A DNA stretch of 64,000 bases, taken from NCBI GenBank assembly GCA_030068525.1, contig JASJOS010000024.1, forward strand, positions 48,530 through 112,529, in the 5' to 3' direction. Made by a program: the position numbers and the translations under genes. The DNA is from Xanthocytophaga flava. Lineage in GTDB: Bacteria; Bacteroidota; Bacteroidia; Cytophagales; 172606-1. How positions within the stretch are numbered: position 1 is the stretch's first letter; each line of letters begins with the position of its first letter. Shown in pieces: positions 1-9,449 of the stretch. The notes under the pieces are model-generated. The model searched no databases. It saw nothing but the letters and a program-made list of their open reading frames with translations, and had not been told where the DNA came from.

Positions 1-348
1 AATACTACCATCATGTTCAATGACCAGATTGCAGAAAACCTCTTCATAGACATTGGGCTTTTTGATTAGTTTATTGAAAAAACTTTGATAGTCATTGTCA
101 AAGAAGTTTTCAGCCAGCGAGTCCTGTTGCAGCCTCCACTGTTGGGTTTCTGTTTTAAATACTCCTGTCCATGTAATATTCTTGTGGTGAAAAAGTGAAT
201 GGAAGCAGCTACTATCTTTGGTAATAATGCTCTGTCTGAAATCAGTAACCAACTGAGATAATAGCCATTGATCTGTGTCATGCTTTGTTTGAGTAAGTGC
301 TGGAACAGAAGTCAGCAAAAGCAATAAAGAGAATAGATAAATTTTCAT
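1..348 (-). CDS. NTF2-like/SnoaL-like secreted protein (3' part outside the window)
   Basis: An open frame runs from an ATG at 346-348 off the left edge, giving 116 visible residues with no stop. The first 20 residues (MKIYLFSLLLLLTSVPALTQ) form a clear Sec signal peptide, so the product is periplasmic or surface-exposed. The region after it (WLLSQLVTDFRQSIITKDSS, then a segment with ITWTGVF) resembles the first helix and strand of nuclear transport factor 2-like / SnoaL-like domain proteins common in Bacteroidota. The C-terminus is missing because of the window boundary, not because of a mutation. The family assignment rests on pattern memory; the reading frame and signal peptide are seen directly. 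Confidence 0.6.
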   Translation of the reverse strand, partial: MKIYLFSLLLLLTSVPALTQTKHDTDQWLLSQLVTDFRQSIITKDSSCFHSLFHHKNITWTGVFKTETQQWRLQQDSLAENFFDNDYQSFFNKLIKKPNVYEEVFCNLVIEHDGSI

Positions 349-555
349 CGGATAGTTTTATAAATTTTCACAAGAGTACTGCCTGAAAACTTATCCGCTA
401 TGAACGTATGACCAATACCAGTGATTGCACTACAGAAACATGGTAGCTATAGCAAAAATGTGGTTGGTAGTGTATATGGATATTTCCATCCGGAATAAGT
501 GCACATTCGTATTACTACTGTTTTTGTGTCAGATAAATTGCGAAATTTGTGTGAA

Positions 556-1644
556 ATGGATTTTTCTGATTATCTGATTGCATACAGAAGTAAATACCGG
601 ATTAAGGCACACATTCTGTTTTGGCTTGCAGTTGTTCTGTTATCAGTTACAACTAATTATTTTGGTGATAAAAATTATTCAATCATACAGGCTCTGGTAT
701 ATGCCATTACTCTTCTGATCAGTCAGTTATTGTCTGCCTATTTTTTAGCATATTTTATCTTTCCACGGTTCTGGGATCAGCGAAAGTATTTCTCAAGTAT
801 CTTATTATGGTTACTAGGTGTATATCTGTTGAGTGTGTTTTCCCGCATTTTGGTAGTTTATGGGGCAGAACCAATTATTTTCAGACTGACAGGCGATGTG
901 CCGGTTGATGAAACCGAACCAATAGCTGTTATTTTTACAGACCTTTATAAATTGTTTAAAGTTTATTTCTATTTCACACTCTCAATACCTTTTGTCTTTC
1001 TTGCATTTAAGTTTTTTAAAGCACAGCATGAACTGTATGAGAAAAATCTGGTATTGGAAAATCAGAAAATTATCTCTGAACTGGAATTGCTCAAAGCACA
1101 GCTTAATCCTCATTTTTTGTTTAATACCCTGAATAATATCTATTCTCTTTCACTTTATAACTCACCACAAACATCTGATGCGATTGGAAGACTGTCTGGT
1201 ATTCTGGACTATCTGCTTTTTCAAAGCAAGCGCCGCTTTGTACCCGTAAGTCATGAATGGAAGATCGTTGTGGATTATTGTGAACTGGAACGATTGCGTT
1301 ATGATCAGGATTTGAAACTTGAAATGACTTGCGAAGTTGAAACGGATACAGACATTATTCCTCTAATTTTGGTTTCACTTGTAGAAAATGCTTTTAAACA
1401 TGGCGCTGGAAGCGAAACGGATAGTCCATGGATTAAAATAAGCTTGAAAAGTACTACAGAATGTATTGGGTTTGAGGTAACAAACACCTATGTAGAACAT
1501 GTAGCTCCTATAGAGAAACAACAAGGATTAGGTTTGCAAAATATCCAACGTCAGTTATCATTGACATATGGTGGTAAGCAAACACTGAATTTTAACAGAG
1601 AAAATGGTATTTTTAGTGTTGCCCTTAAAATTAACAGATCATGA
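556..1644 (+). CDS. LytS/YehU-type sensor histidine kinase
   Basis: Membrane sensor kinase of the His_kinase (PF06580) type that phosphorylates the response regulator encoded next. About four hydrophobic segments in the N-terminal 160 residues are followed by a short coiled coil and the H-box LLKAQLNPHFLFNTLNNIYS, with His in NPHF as the phospho-acceptor. The N-box is LVSLVENAFKHG and the glycine-rich lid is around GLGLQNIQRQL. A GTG at 499 would add 19 residues; I prefer the ATG at 556 because MDFSDYLIAYRSK leads directly into the first membrane helix. The stop overlaps the next start (ATGA at 1641-1644), so the two are translationally coupled. No extracellular sensor domain is visible, so the signal is unknown. 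Confidence 0.88.
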   Translation: MDFSDYLIAYRSKYRIKAHILFWLAVVLLSVTTNYFGDKNYSIIQALVYAITLLISQLLSAYFLAYFIFPRFWDQRKYFSSILLWLLGVYLLSVFSRILVVYGAEPIIFRLTGDVPVDETEPIAVIFTDLYKLFKVYFYFTLSIPFVFLAFKFFKAQHELYEKNLVLENQKIISELELLKAQLNPHFLFNTLNNIYSLSLYNSPQTSDAIGRLSGILDYLLFQSKRRFVPVSHEWKIVVDYCELERLRYDQDLKLEMTCEVETDTDIIPLILVSLVENAFKHGAGSETDSPWIKISLKSTTECIGFEVTNTYVEHVAPIEKQQGLGLQNIQRQLSLTYGGKQTLNFNRENGIFSVALKINRS

Positions 1645-2354
1645 AATATAAATGTTTGCTGGTAGATGATGAACCGCTGGCTCTTCGGCTTTTAGAAAAT
1701 CACCTTCAGCATCTGGATCAGTTCGACGTATATGGAACATGTAAAAATGCGATTAAAGCCTATGAGTTTTTACAAAAAAATAAAGTAGACCTCCTGTTTC
1801 TGGACATCAAAATGCCTCAGCTTACAGGTATTGAGTTTTTAAAGACATTGAGTAATCCACCTAAAACGATACTTACAACTGCTTATCGTGATTTTGCATT
1901 TGAAGGCTATGAGTTGGGTATTGTTGACTATTTGTTAAAACCTATTCTGTTTGACCGTTTTCTGAAGGCAATTGACCGTTTCATAGCTATGCAGGTGGCT
2001 GAAACAAAACCAAAACCGTTTAGAAATCCAGAAGATTCATTGTTTTTGTTAAAATCAGGTAATAAAAACTACAGACTGCCTGTGGGTAATATTGTATATA
2101 TCGAGAGTATTCGGGAGCATATCAAATTGGTACTTACAAATGGAGAAGATCTATTGATTAAATACAAGATCAGTGAGTTAGAGGCAGAGATTGGCAACTT
2201 ACCACTTATCCGTACACACCGATCCTTTATTGTCAATATGGATAAAATTGTTGCGTTTAGTAATTCTGAAATTGAATTAGGAAAGAAGATTATTCCTATT
2301 GGACTTAGTTACAGAGAGGTAGTGAAAAAGGCATTATCAGTTGGTGAGTTGTGA
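1641..2354 (+). CDS. LytTR-family response regulator
   Basis: Response regulator paired with the preceding LytS-like kinase. The N-terminal receiver domain has acidic residues D9, D10 and E11, phospho-acceptor D55 (LLFLDIKMP) and K100 (DYLLKP). The C-terminal LytTR DNA-binding domain spans about residues 140-235 (EHIKLVLTNGEDLLIKYKIS, then IRTHRSFIVNMDKI). Length of 237 aa is normal for the family. It starts inside the stop of the kinase gene with a 4-nt overlap. Its 3' end overlaps the convergent downstream gene by 18 nt. Targets cannot be deduced; LytTR sites are often near the regulator or adjacent secretion and receptor genes. Confidence 0.93.
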   Translation: MKYKCLLVDDEPLALRLLENHLQHLDQFDVYGTCKNAIKAYEFLQKNKVDLLFLDIKMPQLTGIEFLKTLSNPPKTILTTAYRDFAFEGYELGIVDYLLKPILFDRFLKAIDRFIAMQVAETKPKPFRNPEDSLFLLKSGNKNYRLPVGNIVYIESIREHIKLVLTNGEDLLIKYKISELEAEIGNLPLIRTHRSFIVNMDKIVAFSNSEIELGKKIIPIGLSYREVVKKALSVGEL

Positions 2355-2906
2355 TTGTAAGGAGGCTGTTTCTGTCAGCAATTCCTGCGCTTTGTATTTG
2401 TATTCTGATGAGGATTGTGCAACTTGGACAGACGAAGAATTGATCCACCGAATTAGGATTTGATTATGCATGTAAAAACGATCCTCCTTGACAGTTGTTT
2501 TTTGAGAGTCAAAAGCTTCCGGATCGTTATTTTCCTGTGCTGCTTTTTTGTCATAATACATGGGACGATTATAGCGGTGCTCTTGTCGCAGAATGAAAAA
2601 AGGATTTCCATTTTCCAGATAATATTCTGTTGTTACATAGCCAGTTTCCCCATAATAGGTGGCTTTCATTGCCAGGAGCTTCCCACTTTTGTAAAATCCC
2701 GTTACACTACCACCCTCTGATGATCCTTCCAGATCCTTTTGAACTGTATCTAATACGGAAAGCTGCTGATGTATCAACGTGTATTCCTGTCGGATCCCTT
2801 TGATTTGACTATCCTGATTTTGTGCCTTAGCGGTAAAACCAGCTAATAGAATGAGGATAAAGAATAAGGTTATCTGCCATTTGACAGTTAGTACAACCCC
2901 TCTCAT
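2337..2906 (-). CDS. Hypothetical secreted protein, 189 aa
   Basis: I do not recognise a family. A hydrophobic signal segment (residues 10-28, ending TAKAQ) predicts export. The remainder is soluble and tyrosine- and glutamine-rich, with a central segment (SGKLLAMKATYYGETGYVTT, then EYYLENGNPFFILRQ) that resembles the repeated beta-strand pattern of antitoxin-like MORN repeats, though too short to be sure. Its start overlaps the end of the upstream gene by 4 nt (ATGA-type coupling), so the two form a small operon. Its 3' end overlaps the converging LytTR gene by 18 nt. Function unknown. Confidence 0.72.
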   Translation of the reverse strand: MRGVVLTVKWQITLFFILILLAGFTAKAQNQDSQIKGIRQEYTLIHQQLSVLDTVQKDLEGSSEGGSVTGFYKSGKLLAMKATYYGETGYVTTEYYLENGNPFFILRQEHRYNRPMYYDKKAAQENNDPEAFDSQKTTVKEDRFYMHNQILIRWINSSSVQVAQSSSEYKYKAQELLTETASLQSQLTN

Positions 2907-3427
2907 GCTTGTTCTGCTTTGCGATATGTCACGTAAACAAAATCAAAAAACATAATCCAGAATAAAATACTGGGAAGTCCTATCCATTCATGTCGGTAAG
3001 GTACATCATACATGACTAATAGTACTGTTATGTACATGACCAAAACCCATAGAACCTTGAGTATATCCAGATGGCTTTTGGTAGATTTTATAAGGAAGCT
3101 TATCACATATATCAGCATGGATAGCATACAACCTGCTACAATAAGTTCCATAGCCATAGGCCAATGCATAATTTTGAACATGAACCCCATTATCATGATT
3201 ACATTGCTAATGACAATGCCAGAAAAGTATAGTTTATGAATAATGATTTGACTTTGTGATAGTATAAGAAAAAGAGCCAGGAAGCGGGCTATCTGTTCAA
3301 AGCGCCAGAATCCGGCGATACTTTCAGGGAAATAATTGCCAGCTATATTGTTCCAGCATAGAAGAATGAAAAAAGCGCCAATTAATAAAACTATAGTATT
3401 GATAGTGAGATTTTTAGTTGAGATCAT
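2903..3427 (-). CDS. Multi-pass membrane protein with a GldL-like motif
   Basis: 174-aa protein with about five hydrophobic segments. The segment GFMFKIMHWPMAMELIVAGC resembles the FKIxHWPG signature of GldL, the inner-membrane partner of the gliding motor/type 9 secretion machinery. Full GldL is longer and has a cytoplasmic tail; here the protein is short and has an extra N-terminal membrane pair, and no GldM neighbour is present. It is better described as a GldL-motif membrane protein of unknown role. It is the first gene of a two-gene operon with the secreted protein downstream (4-nt overlap). The motif is seen directly; the relation to gliding is inferred. Confidence 0.7.
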   Translation of the reverse strand: MISTKNLTINTIVLLIGAFFILLCWNNIAGNYFPESIAGFWRFEQIARFLALFLILSQSQIIIHKLYFSGIVISNVIMIMGFMFKIMHWPMAMELIVAGCMLSMLIYVISFLIKSTKSHLDILKVLWVLVMYITVLLVMYDVPYRHEWIGLPSILFWIMFFDFVYVTYRKAEQA

Positions 3428-3631
3428 AGAATGTGAGACTTTTCCAGGCAGAAAGGTACAAATTGGCTTAGGAAATGTTATTTCTTTCTGTTGTAAAATA
3501 ATAGAATGTAATAATTAAATGGATATACAACAGCTATCTTAATCACTAAGAGTAGGTAGGAAAAGAAAAGTAACACACAAGATAGTTTCGTAGGAATCGA
3601 TATATTTACAAGGAAATAACGAATCACTTGC

Positions 3632-6241
3632 ATGAAGCATATTGACCCCTTATCATCAACTCTGATTGCTATTTTTTGTCTGGTTGTAGGCAATACTTTT
3701 GCCCAATCCCCACGTGATTCTACACGAACCAGTCAGCGAAGAGATACTTCTATGACAGGCAAGACATTTACATTGTCGGAGATTGTGGTATCTGCTTCCC
3801 GGATGGAAGAGAAACTTCTGCAATCTCCCATTAGTATTGAAAAGATGAGTAGCCGGGATATTCGCTTGTCGGCACAGCCATCCTATTTTGATGCATTGGA
3901 GAATATAAAAGGAGTGCAGATGATTGTACCCAGCCTTGGATTTAAAGTGCTGAATACCCGTGGATTTGCCAATACTACCAATGTGCGGTTTGTACAGCTT
4001 GTCGATGGAATGGATAACCAGGCTCCGCATATTGGTGCTCCTATTGCCAGTGCGATGGCTCCTGGAGATCTGGATGTAGAAAGTGTGGAAGTTATTCCGG
4101 GTACGGCTTCTGCTTTATATGGAATGAATGCCATCAATGGCCTGGCCAATATTCTCACACGGAATCCTTTTGAACATACAGGTCTGAGTGTACAGCAAAA
4201 GGTAGGTATAAACCATGTGGCTGACAAACAGATCTCTCCTCAGTTGTATTCTGAAACGGCTTTGCGTTATGCACAAAAACTTTCGTCTAAACTGGCTTTT
4301 AAGATCAATGGTTCCTACACAGGTGGCTATGACTGGATTGCGGATGACAGAGCCGATTTGTTTTCCAATGGCAATGCTTCGGCCGGACTTACTGGATCAG
4401 ACAATCCGGCAATAGACCCTGTGAATTCCTATGGGAATGAATCAGCTAACCGACGCACGCTATCCTTAAATGGAAAAAATATTGTAGTAGCCCGTACCGG
4501 ATATGCGGAAAAGGATGTGACTGATTATCATCTGCGAAACTGGAAGGGTGACATTGCTTTACACTGGCGTCCTGTAAAGGGACACGAAGTCATCTATGCC
4601 TACCGGATTGCCTATCTGAATTCTATTTATCAGCGATCCAATCGGTTCCGTCTGGAAGACTATCTGCTTGGTCAGTATAGCATTCAGTGGCGTGCTCCCA
4701 GCTGGCAGATTCGAACGTATCTGACCTCTGAAAATACGGGGAATTCGTACAATCTACGCTCTATGGCCGAAAACATCGATCGGGGATATAAAACAGATAA
4801 CACGTGGTTCTCTGATTTTACACAGGGGTTTAATCAGGCTATTGCCCAAGATAAAAGTACTATTGATGCCCTGCAACTGGCCCGTCAGGCTGCAGATGCA
4901 GGCAGGCCTGTACCAGGAACTGCTGCATTTCAGAAGCAGATAGATACACTGCGAACAGTAAATAACTGGGACATTGGTGCAGCCTTACGGGTAAAAGCGT
5001 ATCTGTTTCATATAGAAGGGCAAGCCAATCTGGGCGAAAACCTTTTGAAAGGATTTAAGAACACTAGTGGTCTTGACATTAATCTGGGATTTGATCATCG
5101 TCGGTATAGTATTGTACCTGACGGCAATTATTTTATTAATCCTACAGAGCCAGGCAAAAATCTGATCTATGGAAAAACAGGTGGGTTTGTTCAGCTAAAC
5201 CGATCTTTTGCACAATCGAAGATAAAGGTAGGGTTGACATTGCGATGGGATAAATCAGATTACTTTACCCTGAAATGGAATCCGCGTGTTACAGTTGTAT
5301 ATTCTCCATCAGAGATGCATCACTTCAGAGCTTCCTTCCAGAGTGGATATCGCTTTCCCAGCATCTTTGAAGGCTTTTCGAATGTGAATAGTGGAGGAGT
5401 AAAAAGGGTAGGAGGGTTGCCTGTGATGTCGAATGGCATTTTTGAAAATTCTTATATTCGGTCTTCTGTTGATGCCTTTGTATCTGCTGTCAATGCAGGG
5501 GTGAACAAGCTGGGTGCGTCTAAACGGGATAGTCTTATTGTCGCGAATGCAGGGTTAATTACCCGTAATACCTATACATATCTGAAACCTGAGAAGATTC
5601 AGTCGCTGGAGGTGGGATATAAAGGGTTGTGGCTGGATGGGGATTTGTATGTGGACGCAGACTTTTATTACAATTACTATCAGAATTTTATGGCTCAGAT
5701 TGAAGCCAATATTCCCAAAGGGAGTAATCCGGATTCTCTGGCTTTTTATATGTATGACCGTACCAAACAGGACAGATACCGTTTATGGACTAATTCTAAA
5801 ACTACTGTATACAACTACGGAGCCAGTGTTGGACTTCGGTATATGCTTACATCTGATTTGTCATTACGAGGCAATGTATCGTTTGCCCGACTGGATCATA
5901 AAACTTCCAATGACGGACTGGAAGACGGGTTTAATACACCACAGTGGACATTGAATATGAGTATTGCCCACGAGCATATCTGGAAAGGTTTGGGTGCCGG
6001 ACTGACCTATAAGTGGCAAAGCCGTTATTACTGGCAGTCTTTTCTGGTAAATGGAGATGTGCCTTCTTATTCTACAGTAGATGCTCAGGTGTCGTATCAT
6101 TTTTCTGGTGCATTAGATAGTCGTATAGGTGCTACCAATCTGTTCAATCACTACTATGTGTCTTTTCTGGGTGGCCCTCAGATTGGTGGATTTTACTATA
6201 CTACCGTTACCTGGAATCTTCCTCAGAAACGAGATAAGTAG
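3632..6241 (+). CDS. TonB-dependent outer-membrane receptor
   Basis: 869-aa TonB-dependent transporter for an unknown ligand. A signal peptide ends at about residue 24 (GNTFAQ), followed by a short linker, a TonB-box-like segment (FTLSEIVVSASRMEEKLLQS), the plug domain (ALENIKGVQ, then NTRGFANTTNVRFVQLVDGM and VEVIPGTASALYGMNAING) and a long 22-strand barrel rich in aromatic strands. The barrel ends YYTTVTWNLP before the final lysines. There is no N-terminal carboxypeptidase-regulatory domain, so it is not SusC-like, and no SusD follows. It stands alone in its transcription unit. The plug sequence with NTRG and a repeated gain of Asn/Thr is typical of Bacteroidota receptors for chelated metals or small organic ligands, but substrate cannot be assigned. 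Confidence 0.92.
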   Translation: MKHIDPLSSTLIAIFCLVVGNTFAQSPRDSTRTSQRRDTSMTGKTFTLSEIVVSASRMEEKLLQSPISIEKMSSRDIRLSAQPSYFDALENIKGVQMIVPSLGFKVLNTRGFANTTNVRFVQLVDGMDNQAPHIGAPIASAMAPGDLDVESVEVIPGTASALYGMNAINGLANILTRNPFEHTGLSVQQKVGINHVADKQISPQLYSETALRYAQKLSSKLAFKINGSYTGGYDWIADDRADLFSNGNASAGLTGSDNPAIDPVNSYGNESANRRTLSLNGKNIVVARTGYAEKDVTDYHLRNWKGDIALHWRPVKGHEVIYAYRIAYLNSIYQRSNRFRLEDYLLGQYSIQWRAPSWQIRTYLTSENTGNSYNLRSMAENIDRGYKTDNTWFSDFTQGFNQAIAQDKSTIDALQLARQAADAGRPVPGTAAFQKQIDTLRTVNNWDIGAALRVKAYLFHIEGQANLGENLLKGFKNTSGLDINLGFDHRRYSIVPDGNYFINPTEPGKNLIYGKTGGFVQLNRSFAQSKIKVGLTLRWDKSDYFTLKWNPRVTVVYSPSEMHHFRASFQSGYRFPSIFEGFSNVNSGGVKRVGGLPVMSNGIFENSYIRSSVDAFVSAVNAGVNKLGASKRDSLIVANAGLITRNTYTYLKPEKIQSLEVGYKGLWLDGDLYVDADFYYNYYQNFMAQIEANIPKGSNPDSLAFYMYDRTKQDRYRLWTNSKTTVYNYGASVGLRYMLTSDLSLRGNVSFARLDHKTSNDGLEDGFNTPQWTLNMSIAHEHIWKGLGAGLTYKWQSRYYWQSFLVNGDVPSYSTVDAQVSYHFSGALDSRIGATNLFNHYYVSFLGGPQIGGFYYTTVTWNLPQKRDK

Positions 6242-6456
6242 TGACTATCAGTAGGTAATTCTTTTTTCTAAGATCCGGTCATAGTTGTTTTACGTAAGTT
6301 TGTCAGATGGATAACAGAGAAAGAATCTAACACGGATTTTAGAAAACAGACATAAAATGAACATTGCGTTTAAATAAACCGTTTATAGGATAAGAAAGAT
6401 ATTTCTGTTGTCTGGACAATCTACAGATCCATTGTCAACCCCAAAAATAAATTACA

Positions 6457-7026
6457 ATGAAAAACAGACCAGGCATAAAAGCCATACTTATTGTATTTAG
6501 TATTGTTTGTACCGTGCTCTGTACCAGTTGCGTACAGGGGCAAAATGAAAAGAAAGGAAAACCTATGACAAATCCGTATTATTCCCAAACCGATACCACA
6601 CACCTGAATGTGTCTAATACTGAATGGAAAAAAATACTTCCGGCTGACTTGTATGCTGTAGCAAGAGAACAAGCTACAGAACGCGCCTTTACTGGTAAAT
6701 ATTGGGATAAGGATGAGAAGGGGACCTATTATTGTGCTGTATGTGGTAATAAGCTGTTTAACTCAACAGCCAAATTTGCCAGCAGTTGTGGATGGCCTAG
6801 CTTCTTTGAAGCAGTTCGCCCCAATAGTGTGATTTACAAAGAAGATAACTCATATGGGATGCATAGAGTAGAGGTAATCTGTAGCCGTTGTGACTCTCAT
6901 TTGGGGCATATTTTTGATGATGGCCCTGCACCTACTTACAAGCGGTTCTGTATGAACTCTATCTCTCTTACCTTTGAGCCGTTTAACCAGAAATCACACC
7001 CACAGCAGACTGTTTCCAGTAATTAG
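6457..7026 (+). CDS. msrB: Peptide-methionine (R)-S-oxide reductase, lipoprotein
   Basis: Reduces methionine-R-sulfoxide in proteins. The MsrB domain occupies about residues 50-180. It has zinc-binding pairs C93/C96 (CAVC) and C142/C145 (CSRC), and catalytic C165 in RFCMNSISL, with the SCGWPSF and HLGHIFDDGP motifs intact. The N-terminal 25 residues are a lipoprotein signal with lipobox LCTSC (C25), so the enzyme is predicted to be membrane-anchored in the periplasm and to repair exported proteins. It is monocistronic and followed by a strong bidirectional terminator. Confidence 0.95.
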   Translation: MKNRPGIKAILIVFSIVCTVLCTSCVQGQNEKKGKPMTNPYYSQTDTTHLNVSNTEWKKILPADLYAVAREQATERAFTGKYWDKDEKGTYYCAVCGNKLFNSTAKFASSCGWPSFFEAVRPNSVIYKEDNSYGMHRVEVICSRCDSHLGHIFDDGPAPTYKRFCMNSISLTFEPFNQKSHPQQTVSSN

Positions 7027-7090
7027 TAAGGAGATTACTGATAGTATACGAAATTAGTGGTTGATAATAGTATATACAGTTTAGTTTTAG

Positions 7091-7140
7091 TCCATTAGTC
7101 TTCTTTGTGGTTGAGGAAAGACTAATGGATTATTTTTTTA
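7091..7140. terminator. Bidirectional Rho-independent terminator
   Basis: TCCATTAGTCTT and AAGACTAATGGA form a 12-bp perfect stem with about a 15-nt loop, followed by TTATTTTTTT on the plus strand and preceded by an A-rich run for the minus strand. It lies between two convergent genes (msrB and the membrane protein at 7157). Confidence 0.8.
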
Positions 7141-7156
7141 GTACATCTTTTGACTA

Positions 7157-8842
7157 TCACTGGGCACTAAACGAATTGCGTTCATATACAGTAACCAGTT
7201 GATGGGCAGATGAGTATACTTTGTGAAACTCACTTGCTAATTCACTCCTAGTTGAAGTGAGCTTAGGGTCCCGTTCTGTGGTTCCAATCAGTACAACATG
7301 GGTAATTTGTCCGTGAGATAATTGCTCAAAGCCAGCGATGTTGAGCGGTTTTTTGGGCGAGAGTTGATCAATTACAGGATCTTTGACAAAGTCCCATTGC
7401 CTTCCATTGATAGGAAAATAATTGTATTGAGCCTGGTAATTGTGTAAACATACTTGTTGGTCTCCCAAACACAGATAGTTGGATATATGTATAAAATGTC
7501 GGGGCAGATGTTCCGGATTTTTAAGCCGTGTATCGTATTCAATAGATGTATAAGGCAAAACTACGGCATGAGAAGGAATAAAACGCTCTGCTGTTAAAAT
7601 CTCCTCCATTTCTATAGAAAGCGTATTCATATACCAGATCTGACGAACGAGAAAGCCTGTTGCCAGAAAAAATGTTAGCAAAAGAATTGATTTTTGCATT
7701 CGGTCAGAAACAGGTTCTGAGGAATAGGTGGCAATAGTCAGAATAATCAGTGTACAGAATAAGAATCCAATTCGGGGACGGATGATGAAGCCACCTGCAA
7801 TACGTTCAGGCATAAATAAGTATAGTACCAAAGTCACACTACCTATTACTACAAATGCCAGAAAGTATTTGTATTGACGGTAGTAGAGTAAACGGCGTAA
7901 TGTAATTACCAGCAGAATTACTAGGGTTAGTGACAGTAGAGAAAAGAGGATTTGAGTAAGTAAACTACCATCTGAATCAAGAATAGTAGTCATACTGGCT
8001 AAACCCCATAGGAAGTCTAGTTGCTCATGAGGAATATAGATTTCCTCTTTACTTTTGTTGGATAAGATAAAGTATACAAAAAGCAATCCGGCAGGTGCGT
8101 ATATCAACAACCAGTATTGCAATGATTGGCGAAAGTTGTCGGGTAAAGAAAGTAATTTTATCAAGCCCGATTTCCATTGCATAAAAGGCCATCGGTTACC
8201 AGATCGCTGATAGGTGTAACGGTCCAGAAGAAATGCTCCACTGATCAGGGCAGAAAATAAAAATGTAAGCGGATGAGAAAAGAGGATTAATAATACAAGG
8301 CCAGTCAATATAAGTATGTTTCTGCGTGTAAAATAATAGTCAATAGAGATCCATTTGCCTATAAAGAGAAACAACAGTGAAAAGCTAAGTGACTGATTAT
8401 AAAAGCCATACATAAAAACCTGGCTATACAAGAACGGGAAAATCAGTAGTGAATAGATACTTGCATTGGGATTTAGCCGGGTCAATGCATAGCGAAAAGT
8501 CAGTGGAAGTCCGACTATGTAACTCAGCAGGATTATTTTCTCAGCCAGAGCGGCAGGAATACTATACATCAGTAATGCCAGTGTTACATGACCTATCCAA
8601 TTAGTAGAAAAATGATGATTAAGCTGATAGAAATTGTCAATTAAATCAATATTGCCATCCCAGAAATTTTTCAGCAACAATGCATTATACAAATGCGCAG
8701 GCCCATCATCCGTTAGTGTATACTTTTCCAGAAAAAGAGGAATCAGATAGAGACCTGTAAGAAAAGAAAATAAAAAAATTTCGATTGATATACCCTTGGA
8801 TAGAGGCTGTCTCTGCTCCAGTACCATTTTAGAAGCGACCAT
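7157..8842 (-). CDS. Large polytopic membrane protein, GT-C glycosyltransferase-like
   Basis: 561-aa protein with about 11-12 hydrophobic segments and a soluble C-terminal domain of about 150 residues. The first periplasmic loop carries paired acidic residues and a histidine (YTLTDDGPAHLYNALLLKNF), the layout seen in GT-C fold enzymes that use polyprenyl-linked sugars. No ArnT, PMT or STT3 signature is complete, so the donor and acceptor are unknown. It is a single gene transcribed toward msrB and ends at a shared terminator. An alternative start is M6 (MVLEQRQ). The topology is visible; the enzyme class is inferred. Confidence 0.75.
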   Translation of the reverse strand: MVASKMVLEQRQPLSKGISIEIFLFSFLTGLYLIPLFLEKYTLTDDGPAHLYNALLLKNFWDGNIDLIDNFYQLNHHFSTNWIGHVTLALLMYSIPAALAEKIILLSYIVGLPLTFRYALTRLNPNASIYSLLIFPFLYSQVFMYGFYNQSLSFSLLFLFIGKWISIDYYFTRRNILILTGLVLLILFSHPLTFLFSALISGAFLLDRYTYQRSGNRWPFMQWKSGLIKLLSLPDNFRQSLQYWLLIYAPAGLLFVYFILSNKSKEEIYIPHEQLDFLWGLASMTTILDSDGSLLTQILFSLLSLTLVILLVITLRRLLYYRQYKYFLAFVVIGSVTLVLYLFMPERIAGGFIIRPRIGFLFCTLIILTIATYSSEPVSDRMQKSILLLTFFLATGFLVRQIWYMNTLSIEMEEILTAERFIPSHAVVLPYTSIEYDTRLKNPEHLPRHFIHISNYLCLGDQQVCLHNYQAQYNYFPINGRQWDFVKDPVIDQLSPKKPLNIAGFEQLSHGQITHVVLIGTTERDPKLTSTRSELASEFHKVYSSAHQLVTVYERNSFSAQ

Positions 8843-9229
8843 TTACCGTAAGCTCAGTGTTCTGTATAGTTATAAGTAGTATACAAAAAAGTAAAGGCTT
8901 GTCTGTAAAAGACAAGACGCAATGTATTTATTTTACTTTTTTACCGAGACTTTAGCGTTAACAATATACTTAAAAGTGTATTGACTTCCTAATCTATACT
9001 TATATTTTAATACATATTGACTGCAGAATGTAAACGGAAAGAGCCAATAGTTGATAATCATTATCTAATTTATGACTTTGCTTTATTCTGAGTTATTATC
9101 TTCTTTCGATTGCCATAATAGTTTGTTTGCTTCATAGGCATCATACAATCCTTTTCGGAAAAGAAGAGAACCAGGAGTAATAATACAAAGCACATGGTAC
9201 AAATATCGTGATAGTCACTTTAATCACGA

Positions 9230-9352
9230 GTGGTATTATAGGTGCGCTGGCAATCTTTTTCCCGCGAGGTTGGCCTTTGGCCTTGTGGGCGGAAGGATCG
9301 GGAAAAAGTGCCTTTTTTTGGTTACTTTTTTGGGCAAGCAAAAAAGTGACAG
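9230..9352 (+). repeat. Dispersed structured repeat, copy 1 (GGCAAG-loop family)
   Basis: This lies in the gene-free gap 8843-9449, otherwise AT-rich with no recognised feature. It contains two helices: CTTTTTCCC (9255-9263) with GGGAAAAAG (9300-9308), enclosing the word GGCCTTTGGCC, and GTTACTTTTTTG (9321-9332) with CAAAAAAGTGAC (9339-9350) around the loop GGCAAG. Two more copies at 37.8 and 57.8 kb keep both stems with different sequences. The open frame across it is the familiar spurious product PRGWPLALWAEGSGK and not a gene. Orientation is given as read on the plus strand. Confidence 0.85.
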
Positions 9353-9449
9353 GTGGTAGGAAGAATAATGTTCCGGACTATAAAGAACTATGGAATATAG
9401 AAGCAAAATCTATTAGATAAAGAAAGTACATAATGAGGTAACCAATCAC

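Noticed and set aside
9208..9420. 70-aa ORF (PRGWPLALWAEGSGK...) as a gene
   Set aside because: It translates a structured dispersed repeat; other copies break the frame while keeping the stems.
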